Source of the DNA: Mimachlamys varia
Taxonomy: Eukaryota; Mollusca; Bivalvia; Pectinida; Pectinidae
DNA: 64,000 bases
Assembly (NCBI GenBank): GCA_947623455.1
Contig: OX392534.1
Coordinates: 9,434,001 to 9,498,000, forward strand
Reading direction: 5' to 3'
A program made the translations under genes and the position numbers. The notes below the pieces were generated by a model, which had not been told where the DNA came from, searched no databases, and worked only from the letters and a program-made list of their open reading frames with translations. Within the stretch, counting starts at the first letter, position 1, and each line of letters opens with the position of its first letter. Below, piece after piece: positions 46,056 to 58,129 of this stretch.

Positions 46056-49000
46056 CTGAAAAAGAAGCAGAAAAAGTTTCAAATGATTTTAATTGCGGAG
46101 GTTGGGTATATACTGTAAGTTATTTTCGCGGCGACTTAATTTCGCGTTTTCAAATTAAACGGCTATTTCGTGGCGATATAATTTCGCGATAAATACGGTA
46201 ATACATTCTATGTACAATACAGTACATACCTCCTACATTTGGCATACCTCCGATTAAAATTATTTCCTGACGATCATTTTTTCGCGATTTTTAATCAAAC
46301 GCGAATTACGCGAAAATTAATCGCACGTGAAAATAAGTTGGTTTACGGTAGCTAATGGTTTTTCCTCGAGAAACTTTTCAATAACTGTAAACCTCTTCTG
46401 TTTTTGATGTTAAGTAATTGCTGTAGTTATTAATAGTAAAAAGTATAAAGCGATATTAATATACATAAAACAGATCTACTTTGTACACGTATAAGAGTGA
46501 CTAGTTGTTTAAATATAATGGGCTTGTTAATTATGAAAAAAATTGTAGTATGCATATGCAATTCATACGCAATGGCATGCTTTAGAGACTTACTAGACGT
46601 TTTCTTAGTGGACATCTCCTTATTTGTAGCGTGCTGACGGAACAGTAGTACGATGAGGAGGAGAAGGACGACGAACATCAAGCCAAGGAAGACACCCATT
46701 ACTATAACGTCGGCTCGAACGGCGCTGTCTGTAGAGGGAGGTACGGGGGTGACAGGCCTATCGGTGGCCGGAGCCACTGTCGTGTTGTTGGCGGGAGGCG
46801 CGAGATGGCAAATGTTGTTACACAAGTCAGGTTTGCAGGTGGCTTTGATATCGGAAATCTGTCCATTTGGGCCGTAAAATTTGATTTGGTCCAGTGCCAA
46901 GTTAAGATGCCCTTCCTCGCTATAGGTTCCAACCTAAAAAATAAAAGATTCAGTTTACAAATACAATTAACCCAACAGTAAAACAGATTCAATTTGAATA
47001 GTCAGTGGTCAATAAAAAGTATTTAAACTGACTATAACGCTTACCTTCTTGTAAATGTATGAATTATCCTGCTGCTGTATGTTGAATATTGAAAGACCCA
47101 TATAACCATTTCCATCATCCTTGAAGAGTTTAAACGGAGTTCCTTCCTTTGCAGTCAGTTTGACATTTCTGATGGCGTTCGTTAGCTGCTCTGCGAATGC
47201 CCTGTCCACAGCTTGTGTCATACATCCCGGTGATTCACTACAACCTGTCCAAATAGCGTTAATGGCATGGCTTATGTGCACCACCCGCTGGTATTCACTC
47301 AAATGCAAAGCGTGGGTTTGATTGATTCTTGTGTTCATAGAACACCCGTTTGGACCCATGTTTGTGAATTTCTTATCAATGGACCACGGGAAGTCGCATT
47401 GTAAGATACTCTCCCACAGATGTTCTACCCAGGGCAGACCGGTATCATTCAGAGGCGAAATCGACATGAGATAATTTTGTAAATTGTTATCTGTGTGGAA
47501 AGTTGTGTCCGTCTGGAAGACAAGCGATCCTCTACTTTTTGGTCCGGTCTGTTGTGTGATGAGATCGGGATCTTTACCCCATGCCTCACTGGCGATGAAT
47601 ATATACGAGTCTTCGAAATTTTCCAGCATTTCCTTTGCCACTGTAGAAATACCATAAAACACTACAACCTTGACCACGTTCTGTCGAAGTGTCTGCTCGA
47701 GCTGATGGTAATGCTGGTAGTTTCCTGTCACCATTTGTTTGTCGATGATGCATATCCCGTCATCGTTGGCCTTTTTCTCTACATCCAATATCCCATTATA
47801 CCCGTAAGCGTCATCCAGATAGATGCCACCAACGAATGAGAAATCGAGATTTGTCAGGACATCAACGATCCCGTCCACTTGGAGTTTATCACTGGGAACG
47901 GTTCGTAGGAAGTATGGATACACACGTCTGTTGTCTAGGAAGGCAGACGACGCGCCATATGATACCATTGGTATATTGAGATGTGTTAACAGATCGGCGA
48001 CCGCCAGAGTGACGTCACTCGACACGGCACCAACGGCAAATCGGACCTTTTTCATGTCTATAATCTGTTCGGACGTGGACGTTTTAAACTTTAGCTTTCT
48101 TCCACCACTGAACAGTTCCGTTAAGAAGTGGGACGTGTTGAGAGAAGAATAACAATCGTCGAGAGCCAATCCTCCAATGCGCTGTCCGTCTATTAGAGGG
48201 AGCTGTTTGATGGTTTGCATGAATGCTACAGCGGTTACGATGGCCTGGTCGTCATCCCTATATCCTCCACAGCCGAAGTCTCCTTTAGGTTCCCGTATAG
48301 AGAACAGTCCCAGTATTATGACATCACCGTCCACGTAACCGAACTCCACCTCCTCTTCCTGTACACACGGCCCACACTGGTCCTTGCACATTGAGAACAT
48401 GTTATTGCCGACATGAAAATGTGGACTCAAATATGCAATCTAAAAAATAAAGTAGAAATAAGATTATATTTGATTGTTTTTAAAATAGTTAAGAAATATT
48501 ACCATATTCATTGACATTAAAGCACAAGGATACATTTTGAAATTGATTGTTTGTCTAGCATACTGAGATGTGTAAAAAAACTGCTACAAGGATATTTTCG
48601 TAATCCATACCTACCAACCGGCGAAAACATGTTTAGAAACAAAATATGTGTAGCTTAAACTGTATTAGACTGAGACCGAATGTTAATCTACTCAGTTGAT
48701 TGGCTATTAAACAGATGCAATGGTTATAATAAATTCTTGGATAATTATTCTAAGTTAGAGAATTACCTTGACAGTTACACAATCACTGTGAAAAATTTAT
48801 ACACACACATAACAAATACCAAAATGTTATTTAAATTGCTATTCGATCTCGAGATCGATACAATTAAGGTACAATACCAACAAAAGAAAGATTTAGACAA
48901 GGTAAGGGTTATCTCAAATAAGATGTTCTTTAAGGGTTAGCGCTTTCGTTTCATCGACGGTTAGCATTATTGAACAATCTTCACACAACTCATAGAAATT

Positions 49001-52000
49001 ACATATTTCTTCTTAGATTATACACTGTAATATCGAACACAAATCCATTTTATGCTTTAAATAGGGTTGCCTTTTGGAAGCAAAGTCAGAGTAACGAAGC
49101 GTGATCGAAACAATAATCAGAACTCAAAATCGATTAAACTATGGCAAAATATGAACAAAGTAAATTTACACGGAAATTCATGGAAAAGTTAAGGAGAATA
49201 AGACAAGATTTCCTGGAAGAAAACTCATTTTTTCTTCGTCTTCGACACCCTCCATGTAATTTTAGGTCACATCGAAGCAAACGTCACGGCATCAAAAAGG
49301 CAACTGAGGCACCATTGTCAATCACAAAAATAGACATACTAATGAGCAAAAACTTACACCTTCATCTAATACAAGAATGCAGAATATTCCTCAGTTATAC
49401 CAAGATAGCGACCTGAGTGGTATGTATGTCAAAGAACAGCTAGCATCTATATCTTCCCTTTACAGACACACACTTAACTTACCTGATTGAATATCACCCT
49501 GCTGTTGCTGCTATTGTATTTGAAGAAGTTAACCATTTCTGTTCCGACTATGTGGAAGTGACGGTCCACGATCTCGACAGACGAAGACAAGGAGGATAAT
49601 TCTTGTGGTAAATGTGTTGAACTGGAATCTAGAGGTATGGAAGTTGATTTTAATTTGTCCGTGACCAGTGTATGTATGGCTTTATCCTGTAGAGCTTGAC
49701 ACACGCCACTCTCATTTCCACAATGTTCATAATGAACACTTTTTATGGCAGACGCTAGGGCCATGACAGCGACCACGGCGCTGACAGAGTTGATATCCTG
49801 CCGGAAGCCTTGTTCCAGAGTTACCCGGTTACAGTTGTGCAAACAGGCTGGATAAACCTTGGCCATATATTTGTCCAACCAAGGGGAATAATTGCCGTCG
49901 GGATCGTCACCAATTGCAATTAATCTATCTATAAAATAATTTCTAAATGTATTCAAATTGACAAAACCGTGTGGTGATACTGTTAAAAGAAATATATCTA
50001 ATTTGTCGTCCGTAGCTGCCGACGTCTCAATCATTGATATAACCTCTGGGTCTGTTTTGATATCGGCTAACATGATCCACTGAAGACTCCGAGCCTGCGT
50101 ACTTTTTTCGTCTATAATACTCTGAATGATGTGCCTGGCGGCGGCAGTTCCCCCAACATAAACCACGCCCATCTTTTCTTGGAGAGTGTGGCTTTGTTGG
50201 GTTTCGAGATAGTTAATTAGTTTTTTGACATCAGCTTTCACTAAGTTTACATCTTGTGTGTATTTTATAGGTATTTGCTTTATTCCTCCTACACACACTT
50301 TGGTCTCTTTCCGTTGTAATTCAAACTCCTCTAGATAAAGTCTTCCGATATCTTCATCCGTATGAACAATGACCAGGTAATACCATCTCAAGGTCGCAAT
50401 CAGCTGGAAGGCTGCCTGTACCAAAACAAAGACTTATTACAACAATTCTGTAGTTTGTATAATATTACATGTGCGAGGCAGATCATTACCAATTCAGTCT
50501 GTATAGTATAATACGATATAAAACAGGTTTGTAGTCTGTATAATAAATACTCTATATCCAGGGGTTACGCTCAACTACGCTCTCTACACCCCTGGAATAT
50601 GGCATAGCAAATTTAAAAGCATGAAGGGGGTAGAGAGCGTAGGTGAGGGTAACCCCCGGATATCGAGGACAGTAATATATATAAATGACATAGCATTACA
50701 AGTAAATTGAAATCAAACATTATTGTGTCGAAACATAATAAGAAAAGCGGCATAATTTTCGATGAAAACTGTGAATGACCAGTTTATTAAAAATGTATCA
50801 AAGTGTGAATGTCTTATTTATTGTTATGTGTATGCATATACAAAGAAACTTTGAAAAAAAACAGCAAAAAATATATATATATCAAAGTCATTTAAGGTCG
50901 AAATGTCAATATCTTGTTGCCGTAAATATACAATAAAAAGGTTTCACATTAAATTGATATTTTACAAACATGTTTTGCATAAAGATAAAGCACATCGATC
51001 TATAAACATTGCATGATCAACTTCACAAGAGTGAAAAGGGGTCACAGGTCCTAAAGTAATAAATACATCCTCTAAAAGCTTAACTGTAAAATATTTGTAA
51101 TAGCATACGATGGTAAACATTCTGCGTGAACGATTTTTATACATCTATCAACATTGTTTTAATTGGCTTCTACGTAAAGGAGAGCATTATGCATAGGTTG
51201 GATATATATTTATCTTCGTCTTAATATCTAATAACTTTATAGTGTAAGTTGTTATCATACTGTTGTTTTATAATTTATCTCCTTTTTGTTAATTTATAGA
51301 TATCCATCTCGAACTTTTTTTTTTAATGACAGGTTATTTTTCTAAAACTAATTCTGTGTATATTTTATGGGAAATGCTTGATTGATGCGAGGGTCATGTT
51401 TAATTCATATCCCATCTAATATAATATACCTGTAGGTTTTCTACATATCCCACCTAATATAATATACCTGTAGGTTCTCTACATAACCATGCATTATAAA
51501 TAAAGATATATTTGAACAGGATACATTACTGCCCTTAAAGAGACACACAACACTTAAACTTGGATTTTATGAGTCAATAAAACAAGATGCATTTTTATTT
51601 CTAAATAAGCATTGATTGGGATGGCTTCGTGGTTATAAATGTTATGATATACAAATCTGTTATAGGCGTTTACTTAGATGGCGTTGTGATTGTGATCATT
51701 AGCTTAGAAGATGGACGTTTTTGAGTATGCTCATTAGTGTGTTTACTTGTTGGGATTGACAATGATACTCGGTTCTCATTTTCAGGACTTGATGATTAAT
51801 TGGATGCGACAAAGATTTACATGGCGGGTGTCGTCGATGAAGCAGAAGACGCTTACTCTTCCCGTACACCCGGTCTTATTCTCTTGTACTTTTACAAGTG
51901 TCTCCATGTAAATATTTCCTTTGTTAATATTTTGCCCCTGGTGTAATCGATTATGAGTTCCGATTATGATTATGTTAACGCTTCGGTATTCTCTAATTTA

Positions 52001-55000
52001 TTTTTAGAATCCACCCTCCTTTATAACTTTAATAAAGATAACTTTTCTTAATTTTGGAAAGCTTACCCGATTTTGAATTGCCATTACAAAAAATATGAAT
52101 AAAGGTTTAGATATTCAATATTCAACATCCACGTCGAAACACGAAGTCAGCAGCAAAGTAAGCTTCACCGCTCTATATGGTCAAACTGGTATAGCCTAGG
52201 TAACTTTAGGGTAACCAAGGTCACTTTCAGAAAATCTGGATCATTTTAGGGTGACCAAGGTCACTTTCAGATAATCTGGATCATTTTAGGGTGACCAAGG
52301 TCACTTGCAGATAATCTTGATCATCTAAAGGTGGCCAAGGCCACATTTAGATAATCTTGGTCATTTTCGGTTGGCCAAGGTCACTTTTAGATAACCTGGG
52401 TCAATTTAGGTTGGCCAAGGTCACTTTCAGATAACCTGGGTCAATTTAGGTTGGCCAAGGTCACTTTCAGATAACTTGGGTCAATTAAGGGTGTCCAGTG
52501 TCACTTTCAGATAACCTGGGTCAATTTAAGTTGGCCAAGGTCACTTTCAGATAACCTGGGTCAATTTAGGTTGGCCAAGGTCACTTTCAGATAACCTGGG
52601 TCAATTTAGGTTGGCCAAGGTCACTTTCAGATAACCTGGGTCAACTTAGGTTGGCAAAGGTCACTTTCAGATAACCTGGGTCATTTAAGGTTGGCCAAGG
52701 CCACTTTCGGATAACTGGGTAGCTTTTGGGTAACCAAGGTCACTTTTAGGTCACCTATGAAAGTTAAGGGTAACTAACGTCACTTTAAGATATTCTATGT
52801 AGCTTTAGGGTAACCAAGGTCACTTTTATAGGTCACCATTTGGCTCACATACCGCCATATCAACTAAGCGCTCTATGTAAATTGATCTGAGACAATAAAC
52901 ATGTTTATTACATACAAAGAAAACAAGCCTTTTTTCGTATATTTGACCGGTTAAGCATGTATTGATAAATGGGAACAGAAATAGGAAAAAAATAACCTAA
53001 ATGGTTTTATTAATAGAATGAAGAAAGGGTACTTAAACTATCAATGTGTTATGTACATTTGACTGTTACTCTTTTATAAAAGTTTGTATACAATCATCGA
53101 TCAAATTTAACACGTAACATAAAATACAACTGTAAGAGTTTAAAATGAGAAGACACATATGTTGTCTCTATAAAATTTGTTTATTTAATAGATCGGTCAC
53201 AGATCTACTTTTACCAATTTAATGGATGAGTTACACATTCAGGTCAGCACAATAACGCGTATTTATCTATAAACGTAGATTTATATTGTCACGTTATTCT
53301 CTAACACACGAATGATACAGAATGGCTGATTGGGGGTTGATTGTACATCTAAAAAATTGTACCCAGCTTTTTACTTCATGCTGTAAAACGTGATGACACA
53401 CAGTTACAATACTGAGTTATCCTGTTCTTGATGTTAAATACCTTCCCTAAAGCCCTAAAAGTATTTAGTATCGAGAATCACTAAAGAGAATGTTAGTGTC
53501 TCTTTGGCTACAGCTTCGTTCGTAATGCATTACCGACGTTATATTTAGTAGAGAGACTTTGAATGGATAGTTTGACGATGAGGTACAAAATAACAAAAAC
53601 AAACGAGGATGGCATTTCTTTCAATTCCTCGAGCAAAGTCGGATATAATCTTTTTCATATTTTATTAAAAGTGTTTTTTCTTATTTCTCAAAGTGCACAG
53701 TTATATTTCCCCTACGATATGCATCTTACATTTTATATTTACACATGAAGGAATGTGTGTTACTACAGTATAAACACGACTTGACTTTAGAATGGGAACT
53801 GTAATGTCTGACCGACTTTCACAACACATAGGTCAGCATTTCAACATTTACCGATCCGTGCAACGAAAACGTAACATACTAATTCAAGTATATGGCATTT
53901 AAAATAATCTTCAATCAACGATTTGTTAAAATATGTGTGGAAATCTGAGGCAAAGAATATACTTGTTTTATTTAAGAAGCTTCAAACGGAAAATGTATGG
54001 AAAAGCTACGTTTCACTTGTTTTGTGAATTAATTGTATTAAAATAATGCCCTTGCTAGTAGCGATTTGAGGGAATCGGTTTGAAAAGTCATATATATGCA
54101 TGGTTAAATGCTTTAGGTATATAGCCTGTATCTGTCTTTGTTACGTTAAATATTCTTTAAGTAAATAAGGAATGCTGTTTAATTGTGTCAGTAACCCTTC
54201 GTAACCATGATGATTGTATTACACTACACGGGGACTACGGTGTACGCTACTATGCATACCTTTACTTCTTCCTTTATGGACGGGACAGTGAACAGGATAT
54301 TGTCTTTCAACTCCAAGGTCGGAGATCGCGCATGTCCGCTTATAAATGGGGTGTCCGGTTCTACGACATCCGCTAAGGCCATGGAAGCTTCAACGGTCGT
54401 CATAGCTATGACTCCTGAAAGTATGAAGTAGAATTAGGCCTATATCTGGTCCTAAAATTTAACGTTATATAGAATTCAATAGGATTTACTTTGTCGAAGC
54501 CAATTCTCTATCAATTAAGTAGTTATATCCTACACATCAGTTAATAACGCTTTGTCTTTGTCAAAGAACATGAGGACATCAATATAAATGACACAAGTGA
54601 AGATTCAATCTAGTTTTCTATACTAATATTACAAATTATCATTTTATCCCCTGTAATATGAATATAAAAGAATACTATTACATTTGATTTTTTTTTTTGC
54701 TTGACACAAAAAATGCATGCAAAGTAAACAATGAACATTTCATCTTATATAAACACAATCTTAACATAATACAAAGTGTACGATGTGTATAATATTTGAT
54801 ATGAACATTTAGCAAAATATCAAAAACTTGTGTATAATGTATAATTTTATATCAACACAAGCAAAGCATCATTTCAATGTGAATATTGTGTTGTATAAAC
54901 ATAAATATGCCATTGATAGAATATACATATTATTTAATATTAAAAAAAATCAGAGAATATCAAAGCGTCAACAAAACCATAACCCGAACGAACTCAAAAT

Positions 55001-56724
55001 CGATTAAACTAGAGGCAAAATATGAACAAAGGAAACATATACATGGAGACCCTTGTAAAAATACAAGAGAATAAGTTCAAGGAATAAAGCAATTATATTA
55101 TGTTTTATAAACACATTGTATATATGAAAACAAATAATTTAAAGATACTGATTCTGGAGGAATATCTGGTTGTGTGCCCTACCTGTAAATGTTGATTTAC
55201 TAGCCGTATCGTCACATGACAGAAGATCAGCTGGTTTCCCGCCAGGAAGTACATCCAAGATAGCGTCGGTTGCCATGGAGGGTAGACCACAGTCATCAAA
55301 GATGTCGAAACCTGAAATTATAGAATGGTTTATGGCGGATTTACAACTAAGAATAAATATGGCTTTGGTTTTAGTTATGCATCGCAATATTAAACAATAA
55401 TGAGTAATATTTTAGTGGCATGACAATATTTCCGGTAATTATGACAATAACGATTTGCAAAGACGTAATAGCAGTCAAATTTTTTCCGAATGTCAGTCGT
55501 TTGAGAAAGCGTACCTAATAGAATAAATATTTAAATACTTACAACGTCGTCTATCTAGCAGATACACAATTGTACTTTAAGATATCTAAAACCGAACAAA
55601 ATATGTGAATACTTTTCTTGTAATCTCATATAAAAAAAGGTAAACTGTCTAACCGACATGACATCTCTCTGGTGTAGAGGTATATAAATTGATCGATATG
55701 AAACTAAAGAAAAGCAATCAATTAATAAGAATGCACCTTCTATGTGTGTGTCACATTATTGACTGCGTTGTGGACGGGAATCATTGAACATAGTACTGCT
55801 GGATACATCAGCTATACGCCTCGTCTGTGTAAAATGACACTGACGGAATACATAGCTTATCATCTATTATTCATCAATCGTTTCTTTTTTTCATATTTAT
55901 GTTGACGCTTATGTATTCTCTATTTTTCAACAAAAAACTTAAAGAAAGAGAATACTGAACCGTTACCAAAATCCAATTAAAAATCGTTTGAACTAGGGGC
56001 AAAATGTGATTTAAGCAAAGATTACACGAGGTTCCGTAAATTAGTACGAGAGAAAAAGACCAGGTGTTTCAGAAGAGTAAGCGTCTCCTGCTTTAATGAC
56101 AACACCTGTCATGTGAATCTATGTCATAACCAAGTTAATGACAAGTACCAAGTGAAAGCTGTGGTAGCATTCTCAATCAAAACAAGAAGGCACACTGATG
56201 GGTATATTCGAAAACATCCACCCTCATATCATGCAAAGATATAAAGTTGTTTTCATTGAGACCGAATTGGCAACCATGGAACTTCATCATCATGCATCTC
56301 TCGAACCCATGTGCAGTTTATTGTCAGCAGCCGACATCTATCACGAAATCCCGATAATCAAAGCAAGCCCCAGAATAAAGAATCAACTGCGACATAGGTT
56401 GGAAAAGCAGTGTTGTTACTATCAAGAAAGGGAAAGTTAACGATAGGAAAACCGAAATCTTCGCGTTATCGTATAGCTTAAGGTAAGCTGCTGATGTAGA
56501 AGAGTCTGTTGAGTCTTTGATTTCAAGTTCAGAAGGGTATGTACGATCGACATGGTTAGCAATCTTCTTGTTATATACAGGCAATATATCATCGATACAC
56601 AACTCAGTGAAATTAAAATGGCAAGACTTTTGTTACCTGCCGTGGTGAGCAGAAGATCAGCATCGTATGAAAACAAAAACGCATCAACTAAAAGTGAGGC
56701 ACAATTTGTTCCCACATGAATGCT
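44587..56724 (-). CDS. Receptor-like protein with two tandem Venus-flytrap domains, one TM helix and a long tail (N terminus missing)
   Basis: Exons on the minus strand: 56637-56724 (provisional), 55183-55311, 54260-54414, 49483-50415, 47045-48439, 46594-46933 and 44587-46055. They join in phase to 4509 nt, 1502 residues plus stop. Residues about 1-435 form a first ligand-binding (ANF_receptor) domain and about 436-945 a second, with class C GPCR/CaSR-like segments such as FLRTVPSDKLQ and ASEAW. A helix at about 975-998 crosses the membrane once, and about 504 Ser/Pro/Gln-rich residues follow in the cytoplasm. The nine-Cys linker, seven-helix bundle, kinase and cyclase of related receptors are all absent. 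The ligand is unknown; an amino acid or cation is a guess from the second domain. The signal peptide exon was not found. Confidence 0.85.
46107..46352. mobile_element. MITE with ttattttcgcg termini, copy 1
   Basis: It begins tactgtaagttattttcgcg and ends gaaaataagttggtttacggta, an inverted repeat, with multiple cgcgaaa and ttttcgcg motifs inside. It sits in the intron between the TM exon and the tail exon. A related copy is at 63352-63583. Confidence 0.75.
46594..46933 (-). CDS. Flytrap receptor exon, membrane-proximal stalk and TM helix
   Basis: The acceptor is attttttag at 46935-46934 and the donor gtaagt at 46593-46592; 113 codons plus one base. It encodes VGTYSEEGHLNLALDQIKFY, a small four-Cys region (CKPDLCNNIC and neighbours), a Thr/Pro-rich stalk, and the helix VIVMGVFLGLMFVV then LLLLIVLLF (46640-46711), followed by RQHATNKEMSTKK. 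Positive residues follow the helix, giving an outside-to-inside type I topology. Confidence 0.92.
47045..48439 (-). CDS. Flytrap receptor exon, complete second domain in one exon
   Basis: The acceptor is attttttag at 48441-48440 and the donor gtaagc at 47044; 465 codons, phase 0. It holds a nearly whole flytrap domain: GDVIILGLFSIRE at the start, GGLALDDCYS, VGAVSSDVTLAVADLL, IPMVSYGASS, PYFLRTVPSDKLQ, YLDDAYGYNG, YIFIASEAWGK, and a closing GYMGLSIFNIQ. The segments resemble mGluR and especially calcium-sensing-receptor ectodomains. The whole domain lies in one exon, unlike the first domain, which is split over at least three. Confidence 0.93.
49090..49265 (-). repeat. Dispersed repeat family D, partial inverted copy
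   Basis: Contains aactcaaaatcgattaaact and ggcaaaatatgaacaaag, matching the copy at 54945. Lies in the intron between the two flytrap exons. Confidence 0.65.
49483..50415 (-). CDS. Flytrap receptor exon, first domain, lobe 2
   Basis: The acceptor is ttggtacag at 50417-50416 and the donor gtaagt at 49482; 311 codons, phase 0. It starts AAFQLIATLRWYYLVIVHTD, the (W/F)..V..(I/V)(Y/H) strand after the inter-lobe linker, and ends NSRVIFNQ, the closing strand of the domain. It contains the usual Lys/Leu-rich helices but no Tyr at the Asp-Tyr-Gly ligand position (DEDIGR instead). Confidence 0.9.
50552..50663. mobile_element. Short hairpin MITE related to the 41.2-kb element
   Basis: Left arm atatccaggggttacgctca + actacgctctctacaccc and right arm gggtagagagcgtaggtgag + ggtaacccccggatat are imperfect inverses of about 38 bp around a 30-bp loop. 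It lies in the receptor intron just upstream of the 49483-50415 exon. Confidence 0.75.
50680..51700 (-). other. Receptor intron, nothing recognised
   Basis: AT-rich. A 46-bp direct duplication (cccacctaatataatatacc and flanks) occurs at about 51409-51483. Confidence 0.5.
51700..52010 (+). repeat. Dispersed repeat family D, plus-oriented copy
   Basis: Shares agatttacatggcgggtgtc, gatgaagcagaagacgctta, cggtcttattctcttgtac and gttaacgcttcggtattctc with copies at 58880-59370 (+) and, inverted, at 49090-49265, 54945-55080, 55930-56395 and 58130-58320. Confidence 0.75.
52190..52830. repeat. 40-bp minisatellite (ggccaaggtcactttcagat)
   Basis: About fifteen units of ggtcactttcagataacctg plus ggtcaatttaggttggccaa. 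The central units are nearly identical and the edges diverged. It lies in a receptor intron. Confidence 0.92.
52840..54250 (-). other. Receptor intron, nothing recognised
   Basis: AT-rich, with no flytrap-like exon or repeat supported. Confidence 0.5.
54260..54414 (-). CDS. Flytrap receptor exon, first domain, lobe 1 end
   Basis: The acceptor is actttcag at 54416-54415 and the donor gtatgc at 54259-54258; 155 nt, phase 1 to 0. It encodes VIAMTTVEASMALADVV, then PFISGHARSPTLELKDNIL and FTVPSIKEEVK. This is the conserved GVIG..S..A...L....P.IS....S..L segment of flytraps, but with the Ser/Thr ligand contacts and the Asp of PSD replaced. Confidence 0.88.
54945..55080 (-). repeat. Dispersed repeat family D, partial inverted copy
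   Basis: Contains atcaaagcgtcaacaaaacc, aaatcgattaaactagaggc and aatacaagagaataag. Lies in a receptor intron. Confidence 0.7.
55183..55311 (-). CDS. Flytrap receptor exon, first domain, FDIFDDC segment
   Basis: The acceptor is aatttcag at 55313-55312 and the donor gtaggg at 55182-55181; 129 nt entering and leaving in phase 1. It encodes FDIFDDCGLPSMATDAILD and ends SKSTFTG. The (F/Y)DI.DDC motif is typical of the second strand of class C GPCR ectodomains. Confidence 0.85.
55930..56395 (-). repeat. Dispersed repeat family D, long inverted copy
   Basis: The first part matches the other copies (aactaggggcaaaatg, gaagagtaagcgtctcctgc). The second part, 56200-56390, reads on the + strand as a peptide similar to the minus reading of 58895-59085: both have QRY(K/R) and A(S/R)PRI(K/T)NQ. 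The family is therefore longer than its short copies suggest. Confidence 0.65.
56637..56724 (-). CDS. Candidate upstream exon of the flytrap receptor
   Basis: The acceptor would be ccagtag (56726-56725) and the donor gtaaca at 56636-56635. It encodes SIHVGTNCAS and then LLVDAFLFSYDADLLLTTA plus one base, and joins in phase to the next exon to give GFDIFDDCG. The (V/E)A(F/M)L(F/Y)(S/A) followed by LL and GFDIFDDC fits the first helix and strand of class C flytraps. The acceptor is weak and the exon short, so this is provisional. Confidence 0.5.
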
Positions 56725-58125
56725 CTACTGGAAAATCTCCAAACTCAACATAAACATTGACAATCAGGAATTCATCAATTTGGTCTATACTTCCTTAATA
56801 TAATTTATCTTAACATTTGTTGCATTTTTGATAAAGTATGTTCCTAGATAACTCACAACTATATATTTGTATCGCCGTCCGCCTTTCAAGAAGAAAAGCT
56901 CTCATAATATGGGCTATATGAAGAGGAATATCATCATAATCATATATTTACACATATTTAAAATCAATGTAAAGAGCTCACCAACTCCTAAACTTTTAAT
57001 AAAAAACATTTAATGTTAACTACCTAACAGGTAAAAAACTTCCCCACTCCAAGACATTTCATGAAAAATCTTAAATAATAAAAACTAATTACCGGTAGGT
57101 AAAATGTTCACTCTCTCCTTGAAATATCATCTATGATAAAAACCCAACAGATAACAAATATCGCTACCCTTTTTCATGAAATTATTTCAATAAAGCAAAT
57201 AAAAAAATGTAATAATAATTCGAAAAAACACACATAAAGAGAGAATTCAACCCTTCCTTCACTTTCCATGAAAAATATTCAATGCTAGAATCCAAATAGA
57301 TAAGAAGCTACTCTACTCGACTTTTCATAAAAAGGTCATTAAATTGGAATAACAACTTCATAGGTAAAATGCTAGCCCAATCCTACACTTTCCATAAAAA
57401 GTATACAATGTTCAAACATAAATACATACACCCACGACAGACGTTCGTCTAAAGGACTTTTAATGTTAAAAACTAAAACGAATAAAGGCATACATCGCTA
57501 AAACGGTCTACCGGATATGGTTTACTTTATCAGGAAATACGATCGACTTTACCAAAACATCCGTGTTGAGGTTAAGAAAGAATCCGTGTTGACCTAAATA
57601 TTATTTTATTGTGTTTGATAAATCGTATTCAGCGTTGATTAAACTATATAATTTAAATGTGAAATATTTTCACTATTTAGGTGAAGTTTTTCTTGTTCTT
57701 TGTTACAAAATGTATAGTATTACAATATTTACATGTTGGAAGAAAGTAGGCCATATACCTTCTCCGCATACCAATGTTAATGACATTCAAGGTGACCTCC
57801 ACGCTGGGGACAAATCTTCCTACGTCATTCGGTACCTACTTAATGTTGTCTGGCATCAAATTATGTATGCCAATTGTTGAAAATATGAAAAAATCTCACA
57901 ATATTCTGTGATAGAGGTCACTGGATCTTTATGGTCACAGTATCCAGTATTTTGTGTTTTAGGTTAAATAATTGTACTTCTGTAGTTAAGACAGATACAA
58001 GCCGATGCATCATTTGTCTTTATGACTAGATAATTGACAGTTTTCCCATAATAAGATAACTCAGTACAATCTTTAAAGGAGGGTAAAATATGGCGATTAG
58101 TAGAAGACATATTTCAGTATATTAA
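56725..58125. other. Upstream of the provisional receptor exon, nothing recognised
   Basis: AT-rich. A weak tandem pattern of aaaaac...taggtaaaa...actcc...catgaaaaat (about 75-85 bp) is visible at 56990-57430. The missing N-terminal receptor exon was sought here and not found. Confidence 0.45.
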
Positions 58126-58129
58126 AAAA

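Noticed and set aside
46594..48439. Classical metabotropic glutamate or calcium-sensing receptor
   Set aside because: After the second flytrap there is no nine-Cys domain or seven-helix bundle, only one helix, and the last exon is a soluble tail ending in a stop.
48680..48940. 86-codon plus-strand frame in the receptor intron
   Set aside because: AT-rich, no Kozak or splice support, no recognisable domain.
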